Of a stretch of DNA of 64,000 nt, positions 22,632 through 33,837 are shown in pieces (position 1 is the first letter of the stretch; every line of letters begins with the position of its first letter). A model generated the notes under the pieces. It was not told the origin of the DNA. It was given only the letters and a program-made list of their open reading frames with translations, and searched no databases. The position numbers and the translations under genes were made by a program. Location: NCBI RefSeq assembly GCF_947242115.1, contig NC_074721.1, forward strand, positions 36,953,254-37,017,253, read 5' to 3'. The DNA is from Biomphalaria glabrata (lineage: Eukaryota; Mollusca; Gastropoda; Planorbidae).

Positions 22632-24380
22632 ATGTACATGACTTGCGTGTCGCGGCTGCTGGTCCTTCTATCAACACTGCAAGTAAACTCTATTGGTATG
22701 TTATATTTTTTAGCAATGCTTTGATATGTAATTAACCTATTTTATTTAGGTATTTCATAGAATGGAGGAAATATGTATATATAAACTATATTACCTTAAA
22801 ATTGCTTGACCGGAAATAGGAATAGCTTAAACTCAGAATGAGAGCACTAAGTCTGTTACATTTTTGAAATGTATTACAAATAAAGGTACGTGTATATATA
22901 TTGGAAAATACAATTTGATTACAAGTTTTAAACACAATATATGCGTGGTAGAGATGAAGTGACCTCTCCATTGCTGGGGCACTGGATAGATCCACATGGA
23001 GAGCTAGCACAAAGTAACGGTCCCGGATTGCAGATGTCATACACAACAGCAGCAGAAAGAAAAGTGAAAAAGCAACGGCGCCTGATGATTACAAATGCCC
23101 AACCTGTGACCGCAGCTGTGTATTGTGATGTTGCCCGTTCAGACTGTCTTGAAGTCAACTATGGATGACTGTTGGATTTCAACCAATTACTCTGCAAGCG
23201 TTTGGGTGTAATTGTTCGGGTGTATTCCGTGTAGTTGAACAAACAATCCATACAGACAAACAACATCTGTTTTAACTAGTGAAGAGATGTAGTCAACACT
23301 GATGAACAACTTCACATATATTTATTCTAATAAAAGGCCACAGTAGAAGTCTCTGTCACTAAACACGTCGTTACCCTGGAGTATTGTATCGCTAACTGAT
23401 TTTCCGGTCTCTAACCCAACATATCCCAAACGTCACTAGTCCCGTTCAATATACGTCTTCTATGGTGCGTCGCTAAATACCTAAATTATAAATAAGGTGT
23501 CTAACAGTATCAAGGATTGGCCTCTTTAGTCACACAAGAAGTTGCACAGGGAAAAGATCAGCTCTAGAGAGGTAAAATGCTTGAAAGAGATATGCGTAAT
23601 AGAATCCAACATTTATTATAGGTTGTCCTAGTAGTTAGATGTAGAGTCAGTAGGCTTAAGATCTACATGATAGATCTAGTAAAATTTTAGCTACAAAAAC
23701 AAAATATAAACCCAAGTAATTACAGTCACAACACTAACAAAGATGGCTGACCCATGCAGCCACTCAGAATTACCAAACTTTTCTACTACCTTCAATTGTT
23801 CTACCTTGTTTCAGTGAACCCCGATGTACGACCCAAGCTAAACCTGAAATTCGTTATGGAAGCTCTTATTGAGCAGCACTAAGAACTCTGTGACTACGAG
23901 TGGATCTCCAGTGGTCAAGAAGAGAGGCTGAAGGCACTTGAGAAAGTCGTAGACGCTCTCACATCTCTTATATTTCACCCCGGTCTTATCTACGACAATA
24001 AGAAGTATGTGATCTCCAAGATTCCTTACCGAAACTCTGATGAAGCCATGACATACTGCACGGCTTTTGGCGGCTACCTGGCTGAAATTGATAACATAGA
24101 GAAGTATGCGGCCCTTCGGAATTATTTTCAGTACGTCGAAAGTGCAGACGTTGTGCTCATCGCGGGATCGGACGCTACTAACGAAGGAACTTGGGTGTTT
24201 CAGCGCACGGGGGCATCTGTGCCAGTTTTAGATTGGAATGTGGAGCAGCCTGACGATTGGAAAAACAACGAAGATTGTTTGACTTTGGGTAAAGCACAAA
24301 ACAACAAAATGAACGATATTGCCTGTAATGTGAGCGACCCTGGTTACAAGTTCATGTGTGAACTACCTAAAGTATACTAA
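22632..24380 (+). pseudogene. CTL3: C-type lectin, QPD type, one in-frame stop (exons 22632-22695, 23815-24380)
   Basis: Same plan as CTL1 and the same total codon count (210 including the final stop). Exon 1 codes a signal peptide starting MYMTCVSRLLVLLSTLQ and ends in phase 1 at G|GTATGT; exon 2 follows TTGTTTCAG and completes a Val codon. In the neck, codon 44 is TAA (23880-23882), where CTL6 has GAA in LLQQHEELC. Beyond it the frame is open and the CTLD is complete: [21 protein letters not shown] and FMCELP. Apart from that stop I see no damage, and promoter, splice sites and AATAAA (24467-24472) are in place. It is therefore a recent null, a segregating allele or an assembly error. Translation would yield only a signal peptide and part of the neck. 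Confidence 0.8.
22940..23185 (+). mobile_element. LINE tail fragment in the CTL3 intron
   Basis: One frame reads GHWIDPHGELAQ region text and another DDYKCPTCDRSC, like the zinc-finger-like C-terminus (CPxC..RSC) of endonuclease-type LINEs. Short and decayed. Confidence 0.4.
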
Positions 24381-24466
24381 CTGACCACTGGACAAGACAC
24401 TTTTGTTTTTTTCTACAAAACTTTTATTTTCGGAACTTGTGATCGAAAACAAACGAAATACAGGCA

Positions 24467-24472
24467 AATAAA
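24467..24472 (+). terminator. Polyadenylation signal of CTL3
   Basis: AATAAA 86 bases after the CTL3 stop codon. Confidence 0.45.
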
Positions 24473-24684
24473 AAAAAATACATGTAAACAAAAACAAAGC
24501 TTATATTAATTGTATCAATTAGCTTGGATCAGTCATGTCATTAAATTTGTAATAGAATTTATGTGCGGGGAAAAGAGGGGGTGGGGGCATTAGATTATCA
24601 ATCTATGACTCTAACCATATTTTAAAGAAACCACATATAAAGGAAATAAAGGAGATCTGATGTGGATATCACATGCAACCCAGC

Positions 24685-24946
24685 TTAACTCTTTCTCTCC
24701 TAAATGACGATGCCATCGTTGATTCGACGCCCATTAAATTAAATTGATTTTTGGATCTATCAACTTTAATTTGTAAAGTGTAAAAAGAACATGCATTCTC
24801 CTATAATGCAATACTAAATATAACAATTTCTGATGACAAACAAAAAAGTTATTAAAGTTTAATCATAACAGGAGAGTGAAATACGAATGAGCCAAATGAA
24901 GAATACGATCGGAATGAGGAAAATAATTACGGTGAGAAAGAGTTAA
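24685..24946. mobile_element. TTAA-flanked miniature element with internal spacer
   Basis: Starts TTAACTCTTTCTCTCC and ends GGTGAGAAAGAGTTAA, with TTAA at both boundaries. About 180 bases of unrelated AT-rich sequence lie between the ends, unlike the 81-bp single-arm copy. This is probably the longer form from which the short ones derive. Confidence 0.75.
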
Positions 24947-24969
24947 AGCTTCATGCTGACTAATTTTGT

Positions 24970-25145
24970 GAATCTATATGTATATAATTCTCTTCGTGGC
25001 CCAGCCATGCGGCACACCACGATGAAAAAGTCATGAAAAGATAACTCTTTTATTTCTGCCAAGTCGGACTAGAGTTACCCCACCCAACTTTCGCTGTGAC
25101 AGAGAGCGAGGCTCAGAAAAAAAAAAGAGGGGGTGTCGTATGCTA
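24970..25145 (+). repeat. Dispersed repeat, same family as 9710-9850
   Basis: Shares TATATAATTCTCTTC and AAGTCGGACTAGAGTTACC with the first copy. Confidence 0.5.
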
Positions 25146-25810
25146 CGCAGCGGGTCGGTTCGCTTTTAATTATTAAGATAAATTGTATATTAATACCGTG
25201 TGCTCAATCTACTTGGAAAAATTAATACTTTTATTTTGTAAACAGTGTTTCTGTTATTTCTTAAAAAAAACAACAACAGATATAGCCTCTGATATCAACG
25301 TCGGAGCTATAATAACTAAATATTTTGTGCAGTAGGGACTACATGAACCATATTAGGATAATTACAAGTACTAGGCTATAATGACTATAGATGTTAGTAT
25401 ATAATGTCTACAAATGATAGACTAGTATGACTATTGTTATGAATTTAATAAAATATTTGACTAGAAATTAAGAGATGTGTTTATTTTGTCTAATTTTTGG
25501 ATGGGATACTTATTTAGCGACTGTGAGATTGTTAAAAAATTTGGAACGGAAATAGATAGATCTCTTATATTATTATATATATATATAGTTCGTCCATCGT
25601 GGTTCGATAATGACCACTTTGTCATCCAGGGGGCTGAGGGCTTTGCACTGAGGTTTTATGCCTCCTCATGTGGCTAGTGAGACCTATGTGAGCCCGGAAT
25701 GTTCGGCCGCACACTGGGCAGGTTATTCCAGCTGGAGCTAGTGTCGTTGTCTTGCTTTTATTCTCTTGCGTTTTTCTTCTGCTAGCGCTGTTTTTTTTCC
25801 CTTAGCAACC
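25146..25810. other. No gene seen
   Basis: AT-rich to 25570, then a more balanced stretch (25590-25800) that may be the upstream part of the LINE that follows. No frame is recognisable. Confidence 0.4.
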
Positions 25811-25811
25811 T

Positions 25812-26760
25812 GTGCGCCTCATCATCACAAAACTAAACATTCGTATCCAACCAAAGAGACGTCCGCAAAAATCTAAACCCCTAAAAAGGCTAAACACGGC
25901 CAGCTTAGCAGATGACAAAACTGAAAAGTCGCTTGTAGATGCGATAGAGAACTGCCTCAAGTCCACCCTTCTAACTGAATCTAATGTAGATAAAAGCTGG
26001 GAATGCTTCAAAGAAGCTATCTATAGCACAGCATTAAACATACTCGGTCCTATGGAGAGAAAGCATCAGGACTGGTTTGATAAAAACAGTACTGAGATCA
26101 GAAAACTATTAGACGAAAAGCACAAGCTCCAATGTGCAAAAACAACTACGCCAAATGCAAGAGGCCTGGCTTAGCAAGAAAGTGGAAAAAATACAGGAAT
26201 TTGCTGACAAGCACGATATGAAGAACTTCTACCATGCCATAAACGAAATCTATGGACCCACAAAGTCAGGCTCATCCCCTCTATTAAATGCTGATGGGAC
26301 AATTCTATATTATTATACAAGGAGATCAGAATGCCAAAGTAGGAAGCGACTCTTACAAACCTATGGTTTATCTCATAGAGCTAAGCAAGTTGAAAGGGAG
26401 GACAACGTTTATGGTCGGAACGATGTCGCCCACATGGCGGTTACCCCTGCCCACGCAGCTTATGTAATCAAAGGAACGGAATACCCGATACAGTTTACGA
26501 TGAGTAGCGCTGCAATATTATTATACAAGGAGACTGGAATGCCAAAGTAGGAAGCGACTCCTACCAAACCTGGAAAGGAACATGTGGAAGATACAGTAAG
26601 CTCTCAACTAATGAACGAGGTCAGCGACTATTAGAATTTGCGAAACACAGCAATCTCTTACTGGCTAACACATTAGGATGCCACAAAAAAATCGCGTATA
26701 GCCAAATGACAAAGTCCCAATGGAGAACCAGATCGACTTTATCACGGTTGGTCGTTGTGT
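25812..26760 (+). mobile_element. Rearranged LINE: endonuclease-RT linker followed by endonuclease piece
   Basis: 25812-26300 codes the segment between endonuclease and RT of an endonuclease-type LINE (QDWFDKNSTEIRKLLDEKHK; then LRQMQEAWLSKKVEKIQEFA and YGPTKSGSSPLLNADG) with one frame change near 26150. 26515-26760 codes part of the endonuclease itself (GMPK preceded by a WNAKVG-like reading; TWKGTCGRYSKLSTNERGQR; LLEFAKHSNLLLANT; NQIDF). In an intact element the endonuclease comes first, so the order here is inverted by rearrangement or by two separate insertions. A piece of about 45 bases (ATTATTATACAAGGAGA..) is present at both 26310 and 26517. Confidence 0.75.
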
Positions 26761-27590
26761 TGGCCTCAAGAAAACCTCGTTAGAAACAGATTACCTTCTT
26801 CTCTCCTATCGCTGGACCGCAAGGACTGAAAATGCACGGATTTTTAAAGAGAAGTTTTAAAATATTTTTTTGGTGAGGGGAGTTTCGCATTTTCCAACCA
26901 CTGAATTTTAGTATCGACCTATCCCCTCCCCCACCACCTACATATGGACAGTGATGGGGATTTTTTTTTTCTAGTGCTGCTTTGTGCTTTATCTTGCTTC
27001 TCAGTTTTAAAAAAGGAAATGGCGAAGTACTTGACCTTGACATGGATAAGAGTTCTTAGAAAAGCATCCTTCGTACTGGCCGCCATGTACACTTAACTTC
27101 ATACTTAACATTATAATCTCTTAAGGGAAGTAACTCTAGTATTTCTCTCGGAAACGAAATAACGTAAATAAAATAAATAAATAATATGCTTTGTCTTATT
27201 CAATAAATATTGAAAAAGCCGCTACGATAAGGGCGGTAAAAGACTACAGTCTGTTTAATTAATTTGCGGATCCGGGGAGGGTCGGTAGTGACAATCACAG
27301 CACCCCTTCGCCCCGAAAGAGGGGTGGAAGTATTCTTGTATAACAATGTAATAATTTGTGTAAAAAATTAGTTCGTTATTTAAATAATTTATGTTTTTTT
27401 AAATGATACTCCTACAATTCTCTCTGCATTTCGAGAGGGGGGGGGGGGGGGGGTTGCAGGCTCTCTATATAATCGCCAACATCCAAAAATATATTCTTCG
27501 TAGAGAAGGGGCTGCAACGTTTTGTGTAGAAATGACACTAGTTGTGTAATACACATTATTTACTTATCTATTCTATATATGTTTTTCTAG
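26761..27590. other. No gene seen
   Basis: A short SINE B-like piece (GGTTGGTCGTTGTGTTGGCC) ends near 26765. The rest holds poly-T, poly-G (27439-27453) and AT-rich sequence. Confidence 0.4.
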
Positions 27591-27597
27591 ATATTTT

Positions 27598-27840
27598 AAC
27601 ACTATTTTAGAATACCTCTATTCAAGTCATATTCAAGTCATTCAACATCATGGAACCGGGATCCAGGAACCTGGACAGCTGATCTCAAAAAAACGCCTCT
27701 AACGACTAACCTAGAAATTCAACAGTTCATGTCTATAGCTGGAAAAAAAAACGATTGATCAGCTTGTTGACCACACGGGGAAAACTTTAGTTTGACCGTT
27801 ATAATTTTTAGAAATAAAAAACAAAATAATAAAATGTACG
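27598..27840 (+). repeat. 3-prime flank plus upstream block of the lectin unit
   Basis: 27598-27740 matches the 3-prime flank of CTL6 at 48935-49040 (AATACCTCTAT.CAAGTCA, CATGGA.., CCTAGA.ATT.AACAGTT). 27745-27840 matches the start of the upstream blocks at 21940 and 56520. The junction therefore looks like the boundary between two duplicated lectin units, here between CTL3 and CTL4. Confidence 0.6.
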
Positions 27841-27851
27841 TTTAGCTAGAG

Positions 27852-28014
27852 CAGTGTTTCCCAAACTTTTGACCTATGTGTACCCCCTTTTATAGTTTTT
27901 GTAATGCTGAGTACCCCTCGCTCTCCCCAACCTTTTAATGAGGTGCAACGCGTACCCTCTCCAAAGTCTTCCCTTACCCCTGGGGGGTACGCGCACCCCA
28001 CTTTGGAAACACTG
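27852..28014. mobile_element. Non-autonomous hAT-type element
   Basis: Ends CAGTGTTTCCCAAACTTT and ACTTTGGAAACACTG are inverted; flanks AGCTAGAG and GGATAGAG agree at 6 of 8. It is 163 bp. It interrupts the upstream block of CTL4. Confidence 0.8.
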
Positions 28015-28329
28015 GGATAGAGACTAAATCATGAACTGGCAACATTTGGGGTTTCGGGCATGGCATAGGCTTCATGTCAATGTTTTTCTTAGTGTTGCAT
28101 ACACATCACTTCAACCTTTGCATATTCTTGTAACTATGGAATCATCTCTTTATTGGAAATTTGTTTACAATCAAAAGTAAAACAAAAAGAAGCGAACTAA
28201 ATTCCACTTCAAAATTGTCAACGAAACAAAACAAGCAAAATATAAAACAATCATTTTGTTTTTAAAACAAAGCTTATCTAAAAGTGGAAGAACTCAGTCC
28301 ATAAAACTATAACTACCAAAAATGTCAAG

Positions 28330-28690
28330 CTATTTTCCCTTATTCGATATCAAACTAGATAATTAATTACCAATAATTACTTTACTAAATGAGTGTTATT
28401 GTTCATTGATTGTAGTTTTGTTGGGTACAATAAATAATTGTTTAAGGTATCAACTTGATCGGAGAATGCGTGAGGCAGGAACAATTATTTAAGGGAACAA
28501 AACCCAACAAATTTAGCCATTATATTAAATACTGAAGTAATAGTTTCCCTTGTTGCTATTTAACAAGATAATGAATTACAATTAATTGTCTAATTGTTTT
28601 TTTTTCTATTGATTCATGTCTTGTCTATCTAAATGAATAATTGTGCGAAGTTTCAACTTGATCCGAGAATGGGAGAAATAACGTGTACAC
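28330..28690. repeat. Dispersed repeat shared with 47150-47390
   Basis: Both contain TATCAACTTGATCGGAGAA-like, TTTCCCTTGTTGCTATT-like and TTGATTCATGTCTTGTCTAT followed by AATGAATAATTGTGC. Looser relatives at 12270, 15610, 33320 and 41180 share a CAATTAATTA..GGTATC..GAACAAGG pattern. Family unknown. Confidence 0.6.
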
Positions 28691-29640
28691 ACTTTTTACC
28701 AAACAGACAAAGTGAGTTTTTATTTTATAGTTTATATAAGCTTTGGAAAGAAAAAGTTGAGCTACAAGCGGAAGAAATTAGACATTTAGATTCTGCCGAT
28801 GTAGAAGCTGCACTGACAGTATTAGCACATCCTCTGACCTACACACCGGATACACCAAATGAATCTAGCCAATATGGTTGACCGTTGTGTGTGTGTTACA
28901 GTCGAATGACCAGCAGAAAAAACACCACTCTATAAATAGAATGTAGACGTAATTTGGTCAGCAGGAGAGAACTCTTGGCCCTTGAATCACAGACCGTAGT
29001 TTGTCTTATGTGAAGAGTAGAAACAATGTAATTACGCATGCCCCAAGACGGACTCGCAACACTATTCATCTACCCAAATACCGTTACTTTTCATGTGTCT
29101 CATAATTCTAGTGGATCTCCATTGTGGAGCAATGACATTGAGCTCTCCACTAGTCCACAAGGTCGAGGACTTCGTTTTTTGTGTGATCTTATGCTGAATT
29201 TTTGTGCCTTATTTGTTTAATGAAATTTTCTATACACTTTGATAACAAAACATGAGTTTAAAAGAAAATAAGCAATGAAAAATTAAACGTGACAAAACTT
29301 GCTTTCGCTTTTAACTCTAGCTCTTCATAAAAAAAATAGTTTTCTCAGTTCTTAAAATGAAGAAACGCTATTGACAAAGATCGGTGCCGTCTTTCTAGCA
29401 AAAGCTATCGCCGAAGACAGATAAACAGCTTATTTCGACCACAGATAGACAAGCGCTTGGTCTGCTTCGGATGTAGCAGCATATGTAGGTCACTGGCTTA
29501 TTAATCTTCGGACACAAACCTTCTAGTAATTCATGTTGGGTTCTTTATTTCTACTCATATTAGTGTGTTTTGTGTCTCTGTGTGTGTGATGTGTCTTTGT
29601 GTGATGTGTTTGTTGTGTGTGAGTGTGGTGTGTGTGTGTG
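28691..29640. other. No clear gene; expected site of CTL4 exon 1
   Basis: The upstream block at 27745 predicts an exon 1 in this interval, but no sequence like the other signal-peptide exons is present. A hydrophobic frame from an ATG at 29533 (MLGSLFLLILVCFVSL) runs into a (TG)n tract without a good donor. Frames at 28633 and 29038 are unrecognisable. Confidence 0.4.
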
Positions 29641-29683
29641 TTTGTCTACATGCAATTATTTGATTTTTTTGTTGTTGTTTCAG

Positions 29684-30264
29684 TTAACACAAACGGACAA
29701 TTTAATGGCAACCTCCCCTCATTAGACTTAAAGTATGCTACAGAGGTCTTGCTTCAAAAACAAAAGTACCATTGTTACTACTCGTGGATTGCGACTGGGA
29801 AGGACCAAAGGCTTAAGGCACTTCAAAATAGCACAAACGAACTGAAATCCTTATTATTCTCAACTCCTTTGTTCTACAGAAACAAGACATATGTTATATC
29901 CAAGTTTTCTCACAAAGATTCCGATGAGGCCATGGCATACTGTCAAGCTTTTGGCGGCTACCTGGCGGAAGTTGATGACTACAGAGAGTTCAAGGAGCTT
30001 CAACAATTTTTCATGAGTTCATCTGTCGAAGAAATGGCGCTGATCGCTGGATCGAACGCAGCGAATGGTGAAACCTGGAGATTTCAGCGCACAGGTGTCG
30101 CCTTGCCATTTGAAAGTTGGGGCAGAGGGGAGCCTAATAATGAATATGGAATTGAAAAATGTTTGTGCTTATGGAGAATTAAAGATGGCAATATGAATGA
30201 TATAACATGTGATTTTAGAGATGATAAGGCAAGGTTTATGTGTGAACTACCTGATTCTAACTAA
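29684..30264 (+). CDS. CTL4: C-type lectin, EPN type, exon 2 (exon 1 not found)
   Basis: The intact exon 2 codes 193 residues after a TTGTTTCAG acceptor in phase 1 (completing Val). Neck: YATEVLLQKQKYHCYYSW and an N-S-T site. [27 protein letters not shown] with EPN, CLCLW (an extra Cys that CTL6 and CTL7 share), MND and FMCELPDSN. EPN usually goes with mannose-type sugar binding. No signal exon is visible within the 5.3 kb back to CTL3. Three ways to start are possible: splicing from the CTL3 exon 1 (same phase), the weak hydrophobic frame at 29533, or reading unspliced from an ATG at 29650, where the acceptor tract itself codes a short hydrophobic leader (MQLFDFFVVVSV). None is proven. The stop codon is the first unit of a 1.2-kb minisatellite. 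Confidence 0.75.
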
Positions 30265-31495
30265 GCGACTGACCAAACTACTTGGTTCTAACTAAGCTAC
30301 TGACCAAACTACTTGGTTCTAACTAAGCGACTGACCAAACTACTTGGTTCTAACTAAGCTACTGACCAAACTACATGGTTCTAACTAAGCGACTGACCAA
30401 ACTACCTGGTTCTAACTAAGCGACTGACCAAACTACTTGGTTCTAACTAAGCGACTGACCAAACTACTTGGTTCTAACTAAGCGACTGACCAAACTACTT
30501 GGTTCTAACTAAGCGACTGACCAAACTACTTGGTTCTAACTAAGCGACTGACCAAACTACTTGGTTCTAACTAAGCTACTGACCAAACTACATGTTTCTA
30601 ACTAAGCGACTGACCAAACTACTTGGTTCTAACTAAGCTACTGACCAAACTACATGGTTCTAACTAAGCGACTGACCAAACTACCTGGTTCTAACTAAGC
30701 GACTGACGAAACTACCTGATTCTAACTAAGCGACTGACCAAACTACCTGGTTCTAACTAAGCGACTGACGAAACTACCTGGTTCTAACTAAGCGACTGAC
30801 CAAACTACCTGGTTCTAACTAAGCGACTGACCAAACTACCTGGTTCTAACTAAGCGACTGACGAAACTACCTGATTCTAACTAAGCGACTGACCAAACTA
30901 CCTGATTCTAACTAAGCGACTGACCAAACTACCTGGTTCTAACTAAGCGACTGACCAAACTACCTGGTTCTAACTAAGCGACTGACCAAACTACCTGGTT
31001 CTAACTAAGCGACTGACCAAACTACCTGGTTCTAACTAAGCGACTGACCAAACTACCTGGTTCTAACTAAGCGACTGACCAAACTACCTGGTTCTAACTA
31101 AGCGACTGACCAAACTACCTGGTTCTAACTAAGCGACTGACCAAACTACCTGGTTCTAACTAAGCGACTGACCAAACTACCTGGTTCTAACTAAGCGACT
31201 GACCAAACTACCTGGTTCTAACTAAGCGACTGACCAAACTACCTGGTTCTAACTAAGCGACTGACCAAACTACCTGGTTCTAACTAAGCGACTGACCAAA
31301 CTACCTGGTTCTAACTAAGCGACTGACCAAACTACCTGGTTCTAACTAAGCGACTGACCAAACTACCTGGTTCTAACTAAGCGACTGACCAAACTACCTG
31401 GTTCTAACTAAGCGACTGACCAAACTACCTGGTTCTAACTAAGCTACTGGTCAAACTACCTGGTTCTAACTAAGCTACTGGTCAAACTACATGTT
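30247..31495 (+). repeat. 31-bp minisatellite, about 40 copies, made from the end of the CTL4 coding region
   Basis: The unit (CTGGTTCTAACTAAGCGACT plus GACCAAACTAC) starts as the last codons and stop of CTL4 (CTACCTGATTCTAACTAA, reading L-P-D-S-N-stop) and its first 3-prime UTR bases. The left third mostly has ACTACTTGG and the right two thirds ACTACCTGG, with a few ACATGG and GATGATTC-type variants. It would be transcribed as the CTL4 3-prime UTR. It is not a CRISPR array, as there are no unique spacers. Confidence 0.92.
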
Positions 31496-31798
31496 GTAGG
31501 CCTCATTGAATTCTCTTTTTATCGACTTGTATTTTTTTTTATAATTAAAAAAATATATACAATATTTTAAAGAAATTTAATAAGAAATATTTTATGTTTA
31601 TGATTTTGTGTTTGAGTTTATTAGTCAAACTTTTTTTTGCGTTTAGGAATAAGAAATTTTAGATTTTTCTTAACCACTCTTAAGTCCCAGTAAACTTGAT
31701 TCACTTCTGACAATTAATTCCTTTTTTTTTTAATTTTGAAGATGTGAAATTAAATATATTTATAGAAGTTGTTAAATTATTTTAATTCATTTGATTTC
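31496..31798. other. AT-rich 3-prime flank of CTL4; no gene
   Basis: Several T-rich runs and no clear polyadenylation signal; nothing else seen. Confidence 0.5.
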
Positions 31799-32012
31799 AT
31801 TGTGGGCTTTGATGGCATTACTGGGTGGTGTTTGCAATTTGCAGGGTGTTGAGTTCAAATCCAGGTGAAAACAATGATTTGAGTTGGATCGTAGCACTCC
31901 CTTGACCCCACCCCACTCCACCTGACAAGCGTTGGAGAAAGTAACGGAGGTTGGTCGTTGTGCTGACCACAAGACACTCTCGATGACCGTAGAACATAGA
32001 AACAGAAAAAAA
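31799..32012 (+). repeat. Diverged SINE B copy
   Basis: B-box-like GAGTTCAAATCC near 31850, then ACGGAGGTTGGTCGTTGTGC and CCGTAGAACATAGAAACAG in the order of SINE B. Confidence 0.6.
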
Positions 32013-32364
32013 TATATATATATAACCTTTTCCCACTAAATGTCAATGTCTGAAAAGGGTAATTTTTTAATCTAGTTATATTCTATTCGTATTAAATAAG
32101 TTCCAGCGGTTTCAAATCTTTTTATAATTCAACCTTAGATGAAAGAGAATAATGCAAAAAAATTTTAAACACCCCACAGTTACAATAAGATATGTTTCAC
32201 AAGTCCAGATAGAAAATGTATTGTTTAGCCAAACTGAAATTGTTAATATTAATCATGATTTCAAGACGGATCCGCCCATTGATTTTGGCTGAAAAAAGTA
32301 ACATTGTAAGGAAAGTTTTCTAGGTCTGCATGATGAAAGTAAAGTTCCCTGTTTAGACCTTGCC

Positions 32365-32605
32365 ATCTATGTGACAGATGATGTTACGGTCATCTGTTTT
32401 TTTTTTTGGTTAACGGTTAACGATCACGGTGTCATGTGGCCGGCACAAGGACCTACTGTCTTTGCTTTCCCCAACAAGAGTTGGTTGAACTCAGGGGCGC
32501 CGTAAAAAAAAAAACCCGAAACTAAAAATCCGAGTTGCAGAGTTTTAAAACCCAGAACCCAGTTTGGAAGCCAAGCGCTTATCCATTCAGCCAACGCCTC
32601 ACCCT
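32365..32605 (-). repeat. SINE B copy, reverse
   Basis: Read on the minus strand: AAGCGCTTGGCTTCC, GTTCTGGGTTT, GGCGCCCCTGAGTTC, then GTTAACCGTT and CATCTG as in the other family B copies. Confidence 0.65.
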
Positions 32606-32846
32606 CCCTGCTTGATTACCTATCAGAGTGATTACCCCCATCTTTTTAGTGAGTTTGGACCATCTTAAGCTTAAAGGGCCTTATAAAGGCTACATTACTT
32701 TTAAGGAAAGATGTTGGTACTGAAGTCTAGATCTGAATTCTTGAAGACAAAACTATTTTTGAGTGCAATTATACAGATCTAGAATACTAAAAAAATAAAT
32801 GCAATGGTCTTCTTTAGATAGATAAAAATAATATATAAATATATGT

Positions 32847-33080
32847 GTGGGAAGCGTGGTCGTGCGCTTGAACTGGGCTTGGCTTGGTACCTAGAAGTGA
32901 GCTCGAGGTTCGACACCCGACTCGGACAGAGTTGTGTTTACTGAGCGCCTAAAGGCAGCAAGGAAAACCAACTCCTAGATACCCCCCCCCCCCAACTGGT
33001 CCACAAATGAGATTGGACCAAAGCGCTCTGAGCATGCTATAAGCATGAAAGTAGCGCTCTATAAAAGCTATAATAATAAT
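32847..33080 (+). repeat. SINE, family C, best copy
   Basis: tRNA-like head GGGAAGCGTGGTCGTGCGC with a B-box-like GAGGTTCGACACC, a poly-C run at 32981-32993, a GCATGCTATAAGCATGAAAG hairpin and the tail TAATAATAAT. Confidence 0.75.
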
Positions 33081-33309
33081 ATGTGTGTAATAAGTATGTT
33101 CTGCATTATAACCTCTCAGAGTAATTGCCAACATTTTAATAGGGACAGCGCACACAGAAGACTCACAATCGCCCTGATAAAGGTCCAAATGGAGGATGTT
33201 CCTTAGGTAGACAAGATCTGAAAAATTAGGAATAAATTAGAAAACAAAACGTATTCCTCTTGACAAAGCTTAAGTCAACTTCTCTGTCTTTCTGGTAAAA
33301 GTCTGTACA

Positions 33310-33655
33310 CGTTATTTCTCTGACAGTCATTCACATATTAAGCTGAAATTTGACACATTTCTTTTAATTGACAATACAAGAATCAATTTGAAAAATTAAC
33401 CAATTACTACATTAAATATTGGTATTTAATTATTTTGTTTGGTATCTCGAACAAGGGAAAGAAATCGTACCTTGACTTAAGTGGTGGTATAAGTTGAACT
33501 AATACCCTTTAAAGGTTGCCGCTTTAGAGTATGTTTAAACAAACAATAGATAACTACACAATCTGCACTGTCATTACCATCTCACTAGCAGAGTGGTTAG
33601 AGTGGCAGCTTGGAGAGGCCTGAGCCATGAGTTTGAATTCAGGTCGTTTCTCCCC
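33310..33655 (+). repeat. Composite repeat like 15600-15890
   Basis: GTTATTTCTCTGACAG.. and CTCGAACAAGGGAAAG, then a tRNA-like segment (AGCAGAGTGGTTAGAGTGGC..GAGTTTGAATTC) at 33590-33650. Confidence 0.5.
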
Positions 33656-33837
33656 CCCCCCTTTTTTTTAATTAAATGCTTTCAAGAAACGAGGTCTAAA
33701 AAGAGTACTAAACTATTGTCATAACCCGGGACCTTTTACTAATAGGAAAGACTTTTTCTAGAGGTTATGAATGACAGATTAGTCTTTAGCCAACTCTGTA
33801 GATCTTTTGGTCATCCATCAATTAGATCAGGGGTGGC

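Noticed and set aside
23817-23879. Recoding of the CTL3 stop as selenocysteine
   Set aside because: The codon is TAA, not TGA, and sisters have Glu there; read-through is not expected.
30247-31495. CRISPR-like array (also 50665-56168)
   Set aside because: The units are contiguous with no unique spacers, and the genome is eukaryotic; plain tandem repeats.
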